NCBI GenBank assembly: GCA_910573755.1 | Contig: CAJTBO010000008.1 | Coordinates: 62,001-126,000 of the forward strand | Direction: 5' to 3' | Source: Lachnospiraceae bacterium | Lineage (GTDB): Bacteria > Bacillota > Clostridia > Lachnospirales > Lachnospiraceae | DNA: 64,000 nt | Shown here: positions 33,701-41,902 of the stretch, in pieces | Numbering within the stretch: the first letter of the stretch is position 1 | Layout: the number at the start of each line of letters is the position of its first letter | Position numbers and translations under genes: made by a program | The notes under the pieces: generated by a model | Told to the model about the DNA's origin: nothing | Database searches by the model: none | Seen by the model: the letters and a program-made list of their open reading frames with translations, nothing else

Positions 33701-34327
33701 GATCAGATCAAAAAGCTGGGCGATGTCAATGTGAATGCCATCGAGGACTATAAAAATATTATGGAACGATATACGTTCCTGAAGGGGCAGCACGACGATC
33801 TGATCGAGGCGGAGAAAACGCTGGAACATATCATCACGGAACTGGATACGGCGATGCGCAGGCAGTTTCAGGAGAAGTTCAAGGAGATTGCCGGGGAATT
33901 TGACAAGGTGTTTAAGGAGCTCTTTGGCGGCGGTAAGGGTACGCTGGAGCTGATGGAGGATGAGGATATCCTGGAGGCCGGCATCCGGATCATTGCCCAG
34001 CCGCCGGGGAAAAAGCTGCAGAATATGATGCAGCTCTCCGGCGGGGAGAAGGCGCTGACGGCGATTGCGCTTTTGTTTGCGATCCAGAATCTGAAGCCTT
34101 CGCCGTTCTGTCTGCTGGATGAGATCGAGGCGGCGCTGGATGAGAATAATGTGACGCGGTTTGCAAACTATTTACATAAACTGACGAAGAATACGCAGTT
34201 TATTGTGATCACCCACAGAAGAGGAACGATGGAGAAGGCGGATCAGCTTTATGGTATTACGATGCAGGAAAAAGGGGTGTCGGCGCTGGTCAGTGTGGAT
34301 CTGATCGATAAGGAGCTGGACGACTGA
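30767..34327 (+). CDS. smc: Chromosome segregation protein SMC
   Basis: This 1186-residue SMC ATPase compacts and segregates the chromosome together with ScpA/ScpB. Head parts are the Walker A GPNGSGKSN (about 32-40), the C motif LSGGEKALTAIALLFA (about 1092-1107) and Walker B FCLLDEIEAALDENN. Two long coiled coils (about 165-500 and 670-1020) surround the hinge (about 515-660; YEGYGGSVKMVMEQ, GIVGVVADII, GGAISGG). The length is typical. It shares the fork with rnc upstream and ftsY downstream, although two unusual small genes separate it from ftsY here. The sequence shows no frameshift. Confidence 0.97.
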   Translation: MYLKSIEVQGFKSFANKITFKFHNGITGIVGPNGSGKSNVADAVRWVLGEQKVKQLRGASMQDVIFSGTEMRKPLGYAYVAITLDNRDRQLSIDFEEVTVARRLYRSGESEYMINNSPCRLKDVYELFYDTGIGKEGYSIIGQGQIDKILSGKPEERRELFDEAAGIVKFKRRKAASVKKLESEQQNLLRVSDILAELEKQTGPLERQSEKARIYLKKKEELKTLDVNMFLLDNRQVNEQLVKVEENYRTASRDLAQTTEKYEHIKTEYEEIQQEVERLGAEIEKAHAELTDTSAIRGKLEGEIGILREQIHSVEGNKEHLLNRLAAVEADIAEKSSDKSGIMTQKASIDEQVAKLETARDEARERLEEVQAQMEQLNTEIENAKNVIMQALNDRADTRSRMERFDTMLEQTQIRKAELTSRLVRVKSDEAEADQLVAELEDQFEETNKKVTQLNEKQAAAEKRLLEIKGLLTEDNRVLQETKEKYHQEKSRLDALNNLTERYEGYGGSVKMVMEQKKTEKGIVGVVADIIKVEKKYETAIETALGGNIQNIVTEEEDTAKRMIAFLKKHKYGRATFLPLTSIRHPQEFKNQDVLKEAGVIGMADKLVRIDEKYRNVAKAMLGRIVVVDDVNHALAIAKKYAYGVRMVTLEGELLVPGGAISGGAFKNNSNLLGRRRELEELGKKVKELSEKTESLEREIQNIREERNKLRVQSETLRVTLQNAFIEQNTIRLNLEAAKEKKEETANGFGDLKTEEAQIEETFKEIETGKEEIRKKLQASEALEQEENAKIGACQKKLEELRTLESDYAAKAAEWDVEVEKMLQKQEFGQQNVDRIDAEIERHRKEKQEIEESMAAGAEEAERKRHNIEEIRLTIEASQKAQSDAEKKLQEDTQQRELLSEKQKTFFDRREELSGQMTGLDKEVYRLNAQKEKLEESIETQINYMWNEYEITLSDAASLRKEELTDLAEMKRDIAALKDQIKKLGDVNVNAIEDYKNIMERYTFLKGQHDDLIEAEKTLEHIITELDTAMRRQFQEKFKEIAGEFDKVFKELFGGGKGTLELMEDEDILEAGIRIIAQPPGKKLQNMMQLSGGEKALTAIALLFAIQNLKPSPFCLLDEIEAALDENNVTRFANYLHKLTKNTQFIVITHRRGTMEKADQLYGITMQEKGVSALVSVDLIDKELDD

Positions 34328-34450
34328 GGGTTTGATGACAGCGGGGGGAGCATCCGGCGGGTGGATTCGCGGGATGCATGACAGGCTGTACGGAAGAAGG
34401 TGTGGAAACAGACTGTTATTGCCCGATATGATGGATGAGGGAAGAAAGTT

Positions 34451-34702
34451 ATGCTGGAATTTAAATATGATACACAGTTGCTGATAGAGGGTAATGATCT
34501 GGACGAGGATGCCGTAACAGATTATTTTAATACGCATTTTGAGGGTGACTGTCTTCTGGCGGTGGGAGATGAGGAACTGATCAAGATTCATTTTCACACA
34601 AATGAGCCGTGGAAGGTGTTGGAATACTGCGCTTCGCTTGGAGAGATTTATGATATTGTGATCGAGGATATGGACAGGCAGGCGAGAGGATTGAAAGGAT
34701 AA
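34451..34702 (+). CDS. Small DAK2/YloV-like C-terminal-domain protein
   Basis: This 83-residue protein matches one module of YloV/FakA-type proteins (fatty acid kinase/DAK2-related): YDTQLLIEGNDLDEDAVTDY, CLLAVGDEELIKIHFHTN and EPWKVLEYCASLGEIYDI. It lacks the ATP-binding DAK2 domain, so it cannot be a kinase on its own, despite names such as kinase to dihydroxyacetone kinase given to homologues. A stand-alone copy beside smc/ftsY seems common in Lachnospiraceae (recalled). The ATG follows GAGGGAAGAAAGTT. Its function is unknown. Confidence 0.8.
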   Translation: MLEFKYDTQLLIEGNDLDEDAVTDYFNTHFEGDCLLAVGDEELIKIHFHTNEPWKVLEYCASLGEIYDIVIEDMDRQARGLKG

Positions 34703-34708
34703 TGATCG

Positions 34709-35461
34709 ATGGCTAAAAAAATCATTGGTACAGACGGGCAGGCGGACCAAAGAAGAAAAAGCCATAGTATTGTGCTGAGGGCCGTTCTTTTATGTGCCGG
34801 ACTGGTTCTGGCCGGATGCGGAACGCAGGAGGACGGGCAGGCGGAAAGCCGGCAGGAAGAACAGATGAAGGGACAATCCGAAGAACGATCCGATGAAAAG
34901 CCGGAGGGACAGCCGGAAGAAAAGCCGGAAGGACAGAGCGAAGGCCGGTTGGAGGATCAGGCGGGAGAATCGGGGGCGCCGGTTTTTGAAATTTCTCCGA
35001 AGCTGCTGGAATACAGGGGCATGACATATGGGGAGTTTCAGGAAGAAAGCGGCAGAGAAGCGGAGTTTCTGCATGGGACATTCTATTTTGCATTGCCGGA
35101 GGAACTGGATGTCTGCGTTGTTTTTTCAGGGGAATATGATGAAGAGGCGGCAGGGGCTGTTTTGACGGATGAGGCGGAATGTATCCGGCTGGAAGGCAGG
35201 CTTGGGGAGCTGCTGAGCGGATTTGACGGTGAGATGGAGACGGAAGAGTTTGCGGCAGGGTTTGTTCCGGCAGGAGAGAGTGCGCCGGCATATCATGAGG
35301 AAGAGGGAGCCGGAACGGCTTACTATGTGGCGGATCATTATCTTGCAGTGGAGATCGACAGTGACGGGGATTCGAAGGATGACGCCGTGCTGGAAATATC
35401 TTTGGATGCGTCTGATGAGATATCGCCTGATTCCTATGCGTGGATCAGGTGGGATGATTAA
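34709..35461 (+). CDS. Predicted lipoprotein with low-complexity EKPEGQ-type repeats
   Basis: This 250-residue protein has a lipoprotein signal (AVLLCAGLVLAGC, lipobox Cys near residue 36). A charged low-complexity spacer follows (about 38-88), made of imperfect repeats such as EKPEGQPEEKPEGQSEG. A folded C-terminal domain (about 90-250) contains YRGMTYGEFQEESG, FYFALPEELDVCVVFSG and VADHYLAVEIDSDGDSKDD; the last looks like a calcium-binding-type acidic loop. It should be attached outside the membrane. No family is recognised. It begins seven bases after the YloV-like gene and ends 23 bases before ftsY, so it is in the same operon, an unexpected place for an exported protein. Confidence 0.75.
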   Translation: MAKKIIGTDGQADQRRKSHSIVLRAVLLCAGLVLAGCGTQEDGQAESRQEEQMKGQSEERSDEKPEGQPEEKPEGQSEGRLEDQAGESGAPVFEISPKLLEYRGMTYGEFQEESGREAEFLHGTFYFALPEELDVCVVFSGEYDEEAAGAVLTDEAECIRLEGRLGELLSGFDGEMETEEFAAGFVPAGESAPAYHEEEGAGTAYYVADHYLAVEIDSDGDSKDDAVLEISLDASDEISPDSYAWIRWDD

Positions 35462-35484
35462 AAAGCAAAAAAGGAGAAGGTGCT

Positions 35485-36432
35485 GTGAGTGAGGAAAAAA
35501 AGGGCTTTTTCAGCCGGCTGAAGGAAGGGCTTTCCAAAACAAGGAATAATATCGTCTATGGGATCGACGGCGTTTTTAACGGCTTTTCCAACATTGATGA
35601 GGATTTTTATGAGGAGTTGGAAGAGATCCTGATCATGGGGGATGTGGGTATCAGGGCGACGGATGCGATCCTCGAAAAACTGCGGATGCAGGTGCGGGAA
35701 TACCATATCAAGGAGCCTTCTGCCTGTAAGGAGTTTCTGATCCGGAATATACGGGAGCAGATGGACGCGCCGGATACGGCGTATGATTTTGAACACAAAT
35801 CCTCGGTGCTCTTTGTGATCGGCGTCAACGGGGTGGGTAAGACCACTTCCGTCGGAAAGCTTGCCGGCGATTTAAAGCGGCAGGGGAAAAAGGTGATCAT
35901 CGGTGCCTGCGATACGTTCCGTGCGGCAGCGGGGGAACAGCTTGCGGAGTGGGCAAACCGCGCCGGTGTGGAACTGGTAGGCGGTAAAGAGGGAGCAGAT
36001 CCGGCATCTGTATTATTTGACGCGGTATCCGCGGCGAAAGCAAGGCATGCGGATGTATTGATCTGTGATACGGCGGGCAGGCTCCACAATAAAAAGAATC
36101 TGATGGAAGAGTTAAAGAAGATGAACCGCATCATCGAGAGGGAGTTCCCGGATGCCCATCGGGAAAATCTGATCGTACTGGATGCCACGACGGGGCAGAA
36201 TGCGCTGCAGCAGGCAAGAGAATTCGGTTCGGTGGCGGATCTGACCGGCATTATCCTGACAAAGATGGACGGCACCGCAAAGGGTGGTATTGCGATAGCC
36301 ATCCAGTCGGAACTGCAGGTGCCGGTAAAATATATCGGTGTGGGCGAAAAACTGGAAGATCTGCAGAAGTTTGATGCGGAGGCTTTTGTGAACGCATTAT
36401 TTGATGCGGAACAGGAATTGAAACTGGAATAG
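35485..36432 (+). CDS. ftsY: Signal recognition particle receptor FtsY
   Basis: This 315-residue GTPase docks ribosome-SRP complexes at the membrane for co-translational insertion. It has an N domain (about 1-100) and a G domain with G1 GVNGVGKTTSVGKLA (about 112-126), DTFRAAAGEQL, G3 DTAGRLHNKKNLM, G4 TKMDGTAKGG and the closing GVGEKLEDLQKFD. The acidic A domain of longer FtsY proteins is minimal. The GTG start at 35485 follows AAAAAAGGAGAAGG. It closes the rnc-smc-ftsY cluster. Confidence 0.96.
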   Translation: MSEEKKGFFSRLKEGLSKTRNNIVYGIDGVFNGFSNIDEDFYEELEEILIMGDVGIRATDAILEKLRMQVREYHIKEPSACKEFLIRNIREQMDAPDTAYDFEHKSSVLFVIGVNGVGKTTSVGKLAGDLKRQGKKVIIGACDTFRAAAGEQLAEWANRAGVELVGGKEGADPASVLFDAVSAAKARHADVLICDTAGRLHNKKNLMEELKKMNRIIEREFPDAHRENLIVLDATTGQNALQQAREFGSVADLTGIILTKMDGTAKGGIAIAIQSELQVPVKYIGVGEKLEDLQKFDAEAFVNALFDAEQELKLE

Positions 36433-36483
36433 TTCAGCTGAAAAATGTTGAGTAATCATTGGAAAATACATTTTAGCGGGACA

Positions 36484-36601
36484 GTAAAGCCGCAAAGGCG
36501 CACGAAAGGAACTTTCATGAGCTCCCTTTCGAATGAAAGTTTCTCTCATCAAGTGTGAGCCGAAGTGACTTTACCCTTTAGTGCCGTCGCGCAGCGACTT
36601 A
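36484..36601 (-). repeat. Dispersed structured repeat, copy 2 (inverted relative to copy 1)
   Basis: On the minus strand this matches 24518-24610 for about 90 bases, then extends by a further arm. The ends are complementary: GTAAAG...GGC at 36484 pairs with GCC...CTTTAC ending near 36575. An inner hairpin (GAAAGGAACTTTC / GAATGAAAGTTTC) is also present. It occupies most of the ftsY-ilvA gap, so it may act in the leader of ilvA. No T-box features are seen. Confidence 0.65.
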
Positions 36602-36618
36602 GAATAGGAGGTACAGTG

Positions 36619-37830
36619 ATGTTAACGTTGGAAAAATTTGAGGAGGCCTGCGAGGAGGTTAAGAAAGTCACACTGGAGACGAAGCTGATCTACAGCGACT
36701 TTTTGAGTAAGCAGAGCGGCAACAGGGTCTATCTGAAGCCGGAGAACATGCAGTTCACAGGGGCGTATAAAGTCCGGGGGGCATATTATAAACTGAGCAC
36801 GCTGACCGAGGAGGAGCGGCAGAAAGGGCTGATCACGGCTTCCGCGGGAAACCATGCCCAGGGGGTTGCCTATGCGGCGCAGTGCTACGGGGTGAAGGCG
36901 GTGATCGTGATGCCGACGACGACGCCCCTGATCAAAGTAAACCGCACAAAGGGCTATGGCGCGGAAGTGATCCTGCACGGGGACGTGTATGACGAAGCCT
37001 GCGCTCATGCGCTGAAGCTGGCGGAGGAGAAGGGCTATACTTTTGTGCATCCCTTTGATGATCTGGCGGTGGCAACAGGGCAGGGCACGATCGCGATGGA
37101 GATCGTGAAGGAACTGCCGCTTGTGGATATTATTCTGGTTCCGATCGGAGGCGGCGGTCTGGCGACAGGCGTATCCACGCTGGCAAAGTTATTGAATCCG
37201 AAGATTCAGGTGATCGGTGTGGAGCCCGCAGGCGCCGCCTGTATGCAGGAATCCCTGAAAGAAAATAAAGTGACGACGCTGGAGAGCGTATCCACCATTG
37301 CCGACGGTACGGCGGTGAAGACACCGGGGGAGAAGATATTCCCTTATGTCCGGAAAAATCTGGACGGCATTATTACCGTGGAGGATGAAGAACTGGTGGT
37401 TTCGTTCCTGGATATGGTGGAAAACCATAAGATGGTGATCGAGAATTCAGGACTTTTGACAGTGGCGGCGATCAAGCATCTGGACTGTAAGGACCGGAGA
37501 GTGGTCTCCATTTTGAGCGGCGGCAATATGGATGTGATCACCATGTCTTCCGTGGTACAGCAGGGATTGATCTTCAGGGACAGGATATTTACCGTGTCCG
37601 TGCTTCTGCCGGATAAACCGGGCGAACTCTGCCGGGTGGCGGGCATTATTGCGGAGGAAAACGGCAATGTCATTAAGCTGGAACATAACCAGTTTGTCAC
37701 AACGAACCGGAATGCGGCGGTGGAACTGCGGATCACGATGGAAGCATTTGGAACGGAACATAAGAATAAAATCATTGATGCGTTGAAAGATAAAGGATAT
37801 CAGCCGAAAGTCACGACGACGAATATTTAA
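36619..37830 (+). CDS. ilvA: Threonine ammonia-lyase (threonine dehydratase)
   Basis: This 403-residue PLP enzyme turns L-threonine into 2-oxobutanoate and ammonia, the first step towards isoleucine or a catabolic route to propionate. The PLP lysine is in MQFTGAYKVRGAYYKL (about residue 50), the asparagine of ASAGNHAQG binds the cofactor, and GGGGLATG holds the phosphate. Residues about 330-403 form a single ACT domain (FTVSVLLPDKPGELCRVAG). One short ACT domain fits the catabolic or YgeX-type form rather than the long two-ACT biosynthetic enzyme. The ATG at 36619 follows AGGAGG; a longer frame begins inside the upstream repeat and is rejected. Confidence 0.93.
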   Translation: MLTLEKFEEACEEVKKVTLETKLIYSDFLSKQSGNRVYLKPENMQFTGAYKVRGAYYKLSTLTEEERQKGLITASAGNHAQGVAYAAQCYGVKAVIVMPTTTPLIKVNRTKGYGAEVILHGDVYDEACAHALKLAEEKGYTFVHPFDDLAVATGQGTIAMEIVKELPLVDIILVPIGGGGLATGVSTLAKLLNPKIQVIGVEPAGAACMQESLKENKVTTLESVSTIADGTAVKTPGEKIFPYVRKNLDGIITVEDEELVVSFLDMVENHKMVIENSGLLTVAAIKHLDCKDRRVVSILSGGNMDVITMSSVVQQGLIFRDRIFTVSVLLPDKPGELCRVAGIIAEENGNVIKLEHNQFVTTNRNAAVELRITMEAFGTEHKNKIIDALKDKGYQPKVTTTNI

Positions 37831-37839
37831 AACCGGCGC

Positions 37840-38766
37840 ATGGAGGCAGCGGAACAGAAAGGAACGAAAACGGGCATGGTAGAAAAGGTGCAGAAAAATC
37901 TGGAACAGAAGAAGGTTTGGAAACTGATCTGGGATTATTTGATGATCACGATCTTTTCTTTCACCTATGCGGCGGGAATCAGTCTGTTTCTGGATCCCAA
38001 CAAGCTGGCGCCGGGCGGCGTCAGCGGTATTTCCATTATGCTCAGCCGGATTACGCCGATTCCTACGGGTACCTGGATCTTGTTGCTGAATATACCGATT
38101 CTGGGGCTGGGACTTTGGAAATTCGGTCTCAAATTTCTGATTTCTACGGTGTATTGTACAATAGTCAGTTCCGCTTTTACCAATATGCTGGCGGGATTTG
38201 GCGCACTGACGACAGATAAGGTGCTGGCGGCGGCGGCGGGAGCCGCGCTGATGGCGGTTTCGATGGGAATGATCCTGAAGGCGGGGGCAACCACAGGGGG
38301 CGTTGATATTATTGTCAAGGTACTGCGGCTGAGATACCGGCATTTGAAAACCGGTAATCTGTACCTGATCATGGATGCGATCGTTGTCACATTGTCCGGT
38401 ATTATGTTCCATAATCTGGAGATTGCCCTGTATGCGGCGGTGGCGATTTTTATAAGTTCCGTTGTGCTGGATACGGTGCTGTACGGAAAGGACGGAGCGA
38501 AGATGATCTATATCATCAGCGATCACCCGGACCGGATCACAGACCGGCTTTTGGAAGATCTGGACATCGGTGTTACGAGCCTGAAAGGCGAGGGTGCGTA
38601 CAGCGGGAAGGAAAAGAAGGTGCTGATGTGCGTGATGCGGAAGCCTTTAGCGCCGAAGGCCCAGCAGATCGTAAAGGAAGAAGATCCGGAGGCATTTATG
38701 ATCGTTTCGGATGCCACGGAGATATTCGGGGAGGGGTATAAGAGTTATTTCAGTGAAAGATTATAG
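37840..38766 (+). CDS. YitT-family membrane protein (DUF2179)
   Basis: This 308-residue protein has five or six membrane helices in its first 200 residues (WDYLMITIFSFTYAAGISL; LAPGGVSGISIMLSRI; GATTGGVDIIVKVL). A C-terminal cytosolic DUF2179 domain (about 215-305) contains YIISDHPDRITDRLLEDL and DPEAFMIVSDATEIFGEGY. The transport substrate is not known for the family. It starts 10 bases after ilvA, so it is probably co-transcribed. No clear ribosome binding site precedes ATG 37840; the ATG at 37876 is an alternative start. Confidence 0.9.
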   Translation: MEAAEQKGTKTGMVEKVQKNLEQKKVWKLIWDYLMITIFSFTYAAGISLFLDPNKLAPGGVSGISIMLSRITPIPTGTWILLLNIPILGLGLWKFGLKFLISTVYCTIVSSAFTNMLAGFGALTTDKVLAAAAGAALMAVSMGMILKAGATTGGVDIIVKVLRLRYRHLKTGNLYLIMDAIVVTLSGIMFHNLEIALYAAVAIFISSVVLDTVLYGKDGAKMIYIISDHPDRITDRLLEDLDIGVTSLKGEGAYSGKEKKVLMCVMRKPLAPKAQQIVKEEDPEAFMIVSDATEIFGEGYKSYFSERL

Positions 38767-38785
38767 CAGAGAGACAGGTTGTTTT

Positions 38786-38834
38786 GTGTAAAATGTCGAA
38801 AATTCTTGACACAGTTTTACACTCCTTGTATAAT
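38786..38834 (+). promoter_or_regulatory. Consensus promoter with overlapping inverted repeat before the DUF819 gene
   Basis: TTGACA at 38806 and TATAAT at 38829 are both perfect and 17 bases apart. GTGTAAAA at 38786 and TTTTACAC at 38815 form an 8-bp inverted repeat around the -35 box. That is a likely operator for a repressor that would otherwise leave this promoter very strong. Confidence 0.8.
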
Positions 38835-38903
38835 TAAACAGATTTATTGTTTATTTTACAAAAGCATTATCTGTATTATTGCACAAATGGAGGGAATGGA
38901 GAT

Positions 38904-40088
38904 ATGATTACAAACGGCTTTACCTACATCGCGTTTCTGATGTGCCTGGCAGGCGGCCTGCTTGCGTTGGAGAAGTACACCAAGTGGAAGGTGTTCAATT
39001 ATGTTCCGCCCCTGGTGTGGATCTATGTACTGAATATGATTTTCTGTACGATCGGAATGTATGATTCGGAAGGTTGTTCCGCGGCTTTCGGGGTGCTGAA
39101 GAACAATCTGCTTTATGCCATGATTTTTGTTATGCTGCTGCGCTGTGATATCCGGAAGATGGCAAAACTCGGCGGAAGGATGGTGGCGATCTTCCTGGGA
39201 GGATCACTTTCCATTATGCTGGGATTTATCATTACCTTTGTGCTGTTTAAAGGCGCGCTGGGCGGCGGCGAGACGATCTGGGGCGCTATGGCGGCTCTGG
39301 GGGCTTCCTGGATCGGCGGTTCTGCCAACATGGCGGCAATGGAAGCGGCGTTTACGATCGATCCGGGCGCATACGGCTGCGCTCTGGCTGTGGATACGGT
39401 TTATTATTCCGTGTGGATCGCGCTTTTGCTGATTATGGTTCGTTACGCAAATAAATGGGATAAATCCGTGAAAGCGGATACATCCAAACTGCAGGAGGTT
39501 GCGGATGCAGCCAACGCGGAAATCGAAAAAGAGAAAAAGCACGCTACAGGGGCAGACTGGATATTCCTGATCGGTTTATCCCTGATCGTATCGGCTCTGG
39601 CGCAGATGGTCGGAACAGCCGGAAATACCGCTTTAAAGAGCATCGGTCTGGGTATGTTCGACAAGGGAACGCTGACGACAGTGTTCGTGACGATCCTCGG
39701 TCTGGTCTGTGCACTCAGCCCGCTGGGCAAGCTGCCGGCAGTGGAAGAACTTTCCAATATTTACCTGTATGCGGTTGTGTCCCTGCTGGCATCTACGGCT
39801 ACACTGGTAGATCTGGTGAGCGCGCCTCTGTGGATCGTGGCAGGCCTTGTGGTCATGATCATCCATATTGTGGTAATGTATCTGCTTTCCAAACTGTTCC
39901 ACTGGGATTGCTGTATGGTGTCCACCGCGTCGCTGGCGAATATCGGCGGCAGTGCTTCCGCACCGATCGTGGCATCCGCCTATAATCCTTCTTACGCGGG
40001 CATCGGTGTATTGATGGGTGTTCTGGGAGCGGCAGTGGGTAACTTCTGCGGCCTGGCTATGGGGTATATCATGCAAATGCTGATCTAA
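38904..40088 (+). CDS. DUF819-family membrane protein (YjcL-like)
   Basis: This 394-residue protein has about ten to twelve helices and belongs to the DUF819 predicted transporter family. Typical parts are the GASWIGGSANMAAM segment near residue 140 and ASLANIGGSASAPIVASAYN near 355, each in a half of an inverted repeat. A basic/acidic cytosolic loop (about 190-220; KADTSKLQEVADAANAEIEK) separates the halves. The substrate is unknown. ATG 38904 follows GGAGGGAATGGAGA. It has its own strong promoter and a terminator-like hairpin after it, so it is a single-gene unit. Confidence 0.88.
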   Translation: MITNGFTYIAFLMCLAGGLLALEKYTKWKVFNYVPPLVWIYVLNMIFCTIGMYDSEGCSAAFGVLKNNLLYAMIFVMLLRCDIRKMAKLGGRMVAIFLGGSLSIMLGFIITFVLFKGALGGGETIWGAMAALGASWIGGSANMAAMEAAFTIDPGAYGCALAVDTVYYSVWIALLLIMVRYANKWDKSVKADTSKLQEVADAANAEIEKEKKHATGADWIFLIGLSLIVSALAQMVGTAGNTALKSIGLGMFDKGTLTTVFVTILGLVCALSPLGKLPAVEELSNIYLYAVVSLLASTATLVDLVSAPLWIVAGLVVMIIHIVVMYLLSKLFHWDCCMVSTASLANIGGSASAPIVASAYNPSYAGIGVLMGVLGAAVGNFCGLAMGYIMQMLI

Positions 40089-40160
40089 AGAGAGATGCCG
40101 CAGGCTTTTTGACGTACAGCGTGTCTGATGATTATATTACATAGTATAATAGGATAAGCC

Positions 40161-40192
40161 GGTTCTTCGTCTATGAAAATGGACGGAGAACC
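40161..40192 (+). terminator. Terminator after the DUF819 gene
   Basis: GGTTCTTCGTC pairs with GACGGAGAACC (one mismatch) around a 10-base loop, then TTGTCTTTT. Confidence 0.65.
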
Positions 40193-40293
40193 TTGTCTTT
40201 TCCCGGCATAGGGGCCTCCGGCAAAGCCTGCGGCATTTGACCGGTATAAGCCTGCTGACGGATCTCATTATTTTGCGGAAGGAGGAGCGTGTC

Positions 40294-41703
40294 ATGCATA
40301 TAAATGATACCTTTCGATATTTGAATATAGGACTGCCGGAGGATATCCTGCGCCGGAAACTGTACGGCGATTTTGAGGGGGCCCTGCGGCTGATTGACAG
40401 GCGGCTTGGAGAGGATCTGTTACCGGAGGAAATGCGGTTTTGCCTGACGGCGCAGAGGGAGATGATGCTGCGCATGCCGGAGGATTATCCCTATACAAAA
40501 CAGGAGGCGCTGGAGGCGGTGCGGGAGCATATTCCGGATTTTACGGAAGAGGAATTTGAAAACAGGGTGGATGCAGGGAAGATAGGCTGGATCTATTTAA
40601 ACGGGGAAATGCGCTTTTTTGACCGTTTCTTTTCCAGTATGTGCAAGTCGGAACCGGCATTTGCGCTGCGGGCAGGCGTGAAGCTTCCCGGTGTGGAGAG
40701 CGCGGGGAAGGGGTCTTCCGGTGAGGCAAGGCTGGACCGCAGTGCAAGGCTGATGCGGGAGAACGGGAAGATCAGTAACCGGATCAGGATCAGGGCAAGC
40801 CTGCGCATAAAGGAGGAAGTCTTTGAGCCCGGAATGTTTGTGAGAGCGCATCTGCCGATTCCGGCGGCATGTGAGCAGCAGAGTGACATTGTCATAGAAA
40901 AGGTATTTCCGGAGGGCGGGAAGATTTCGCCGGAGGAGGCGCCCCAGCGGACGATTTGCTGGGAGAGGGTGCTTACGGAAAATCAGGAGTTTGTTGTGGA
41001 ATATTCCTATGTGCATACGGCAAAGTATCATGACACGGTCCGCATGCAGGAGGAAGGGCTTGCGGAAAAGTGTAAACAGCCGGACTTTTTCACGGAGGAA
41101 GAGGCGCCGCATATCGTGTTTACGCCCTATATCAGGAAGCTGGCGGGGAGGCTTACAGAAGGGGTTATCGATCCGATTGAAAAGGCGCGGCGGTTTTATG
41201 ATCATATTACACTGCATATGAAGTACAGTTTTATGCCGGCTTATTTCGGCATGGAGAATATTGCGGAGAATTGTGCGAAGAGTTTTACCGGCGACTGCGG
41301 TGTGTTTGCGCTTTTGTTTCTGACATTGTGCCGCTGTGCGGGGATTCCTGCCTGCTGGCAGAGCGGACTGACGGCGGAGCCTGATTTCTGCGGAGCCCAC
41401 GACTGGGTGCGGTTTTATGCGGAACCTTACGGATGGCTGTATGCCGATCCTTCCTATGGTACCGGCGCGGTGCGGACGGAGAATGAGGAGAGACGGAAAT
41501 TTTATTTCGGAAATCTGGACGCCTACCGCATGGTGGCAAACCGGGCTTTTCAGGCTCCTTTTACGATTGAGAAGGAGCATTGGCGGGCAGATCCTTATGA
41601 TAACCAGCTCGGGGAGATAGAGACGGCGGGCTGCGGGCTGCGCTTCAGCGAATATGAGCGGAGGAAAGAAGTGCTGCTGTGTGAGGAAATAAGAGAGGAG
41701 TAA
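40294..41703 (+). CDS. Transglutaminase-like (cysteine protease-fold) protein
   Basis: This 469-residue protein has no signal peptide. Residues about 330-420 form a transglutaminase-like core with the three catalytic elements: Cys in FTGDCGVFALLFLTLC, His in GAHDWVRFYAEPYG and Asp in LYADPSYGTGAV. An N-terminal part (about 1-110) is helical, and the middle (about 150-260) looks beta-rich (RIRASLRIKEEVFEPGMF), similar to transglutaminase-like proteins that start with a beta domain. The likely role is peptide-bond or amide chemistry on proteins, but the substrate is unknown. ATG 40294 follows GGAGGAGCGTG. The open frame continues upstream to 40237 without a start site. Confidence 0.8.
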   Translation: MHINDTFRYLNIGLPEDILRRKLYGDFEGALRLIDRRLGEDLLPEEMRFCLTAQREMMLRMPEDYPYTKQEALEAVREHIPDFTEEEFENRVDAGKIGWIYLNGEMRFFDRFFSSMCKSEPAFALRAGVKLPGVESAGKGSSGEARLDRSARLMRENGKISNRIRIRASLRIKEEVFEPGMFVRAHLPIPAACEQQSDIVIEKVFPEGGKISPEEAPQRTICWERVLTENQEFVVEYSYVHTAKYHDTVRMQEEGLAEKCKQPDFFTEEEAPHIVFTPYIRKLAGRLTEGVIDPIEKARRFYDHITLHMKYSFMPAYFGMENIAENCAKSFTGDCGVFALLFLTLCRCAGIPACWQSGLTAEPDFCGAHDWVRFYAEPYGWLYADPSYGTGAVRTENEERRKFYFGNLDAYRMVANRAFQAPFTIEKEHWRADPYDNQLGEIETAGCGLRFSEYERRKEVLLCEEIREE

Positions 41704-41746
41704 AGCTTTTTGGATGAATGGAACTGAAAATGCGGGATGTGTGTAG

Positions 41747-41902
41747 AGCGAGGAGGAACAGTTTGAAAATATTGCGGCTGTTTTTAATACCGGCGATCAT
41801 ATGTGCCTTACCGGCGGAAAAATCGATAAAGCCGTCAGCACGGACAAAAAGCTGAAAAAGAGTATCAGGAAAATGGAAAATAAAAAAGGAGATCAGTTAT
41901 GA
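41747..41902 (+). pseudogene. Possible C-terminal gene fragment before the epimerase
   Basis: A frame entered after a stop at 41744 reads SEEEQFENIAAVFNTGDHMC and then LTGGKIDKAVSTDKKLKKSI, with good codon use. It ends at a TGA that overlaps the epimerase start. It has no start codon except an internal ATG, so it may be the remnant tail of a deleted gene. A second frame could encode a 31-residue signal-like peptide from TTG 41762. Neither is convincing as an expressed gene. Confidence 0.25.

Noticed and set aside
36484-36618. T-box riboswitch before ilvA
   Set aside because: The structured leader matches a dispersed repeat at 24518 and lacks a recognisable T-box sequence and antiterminator.
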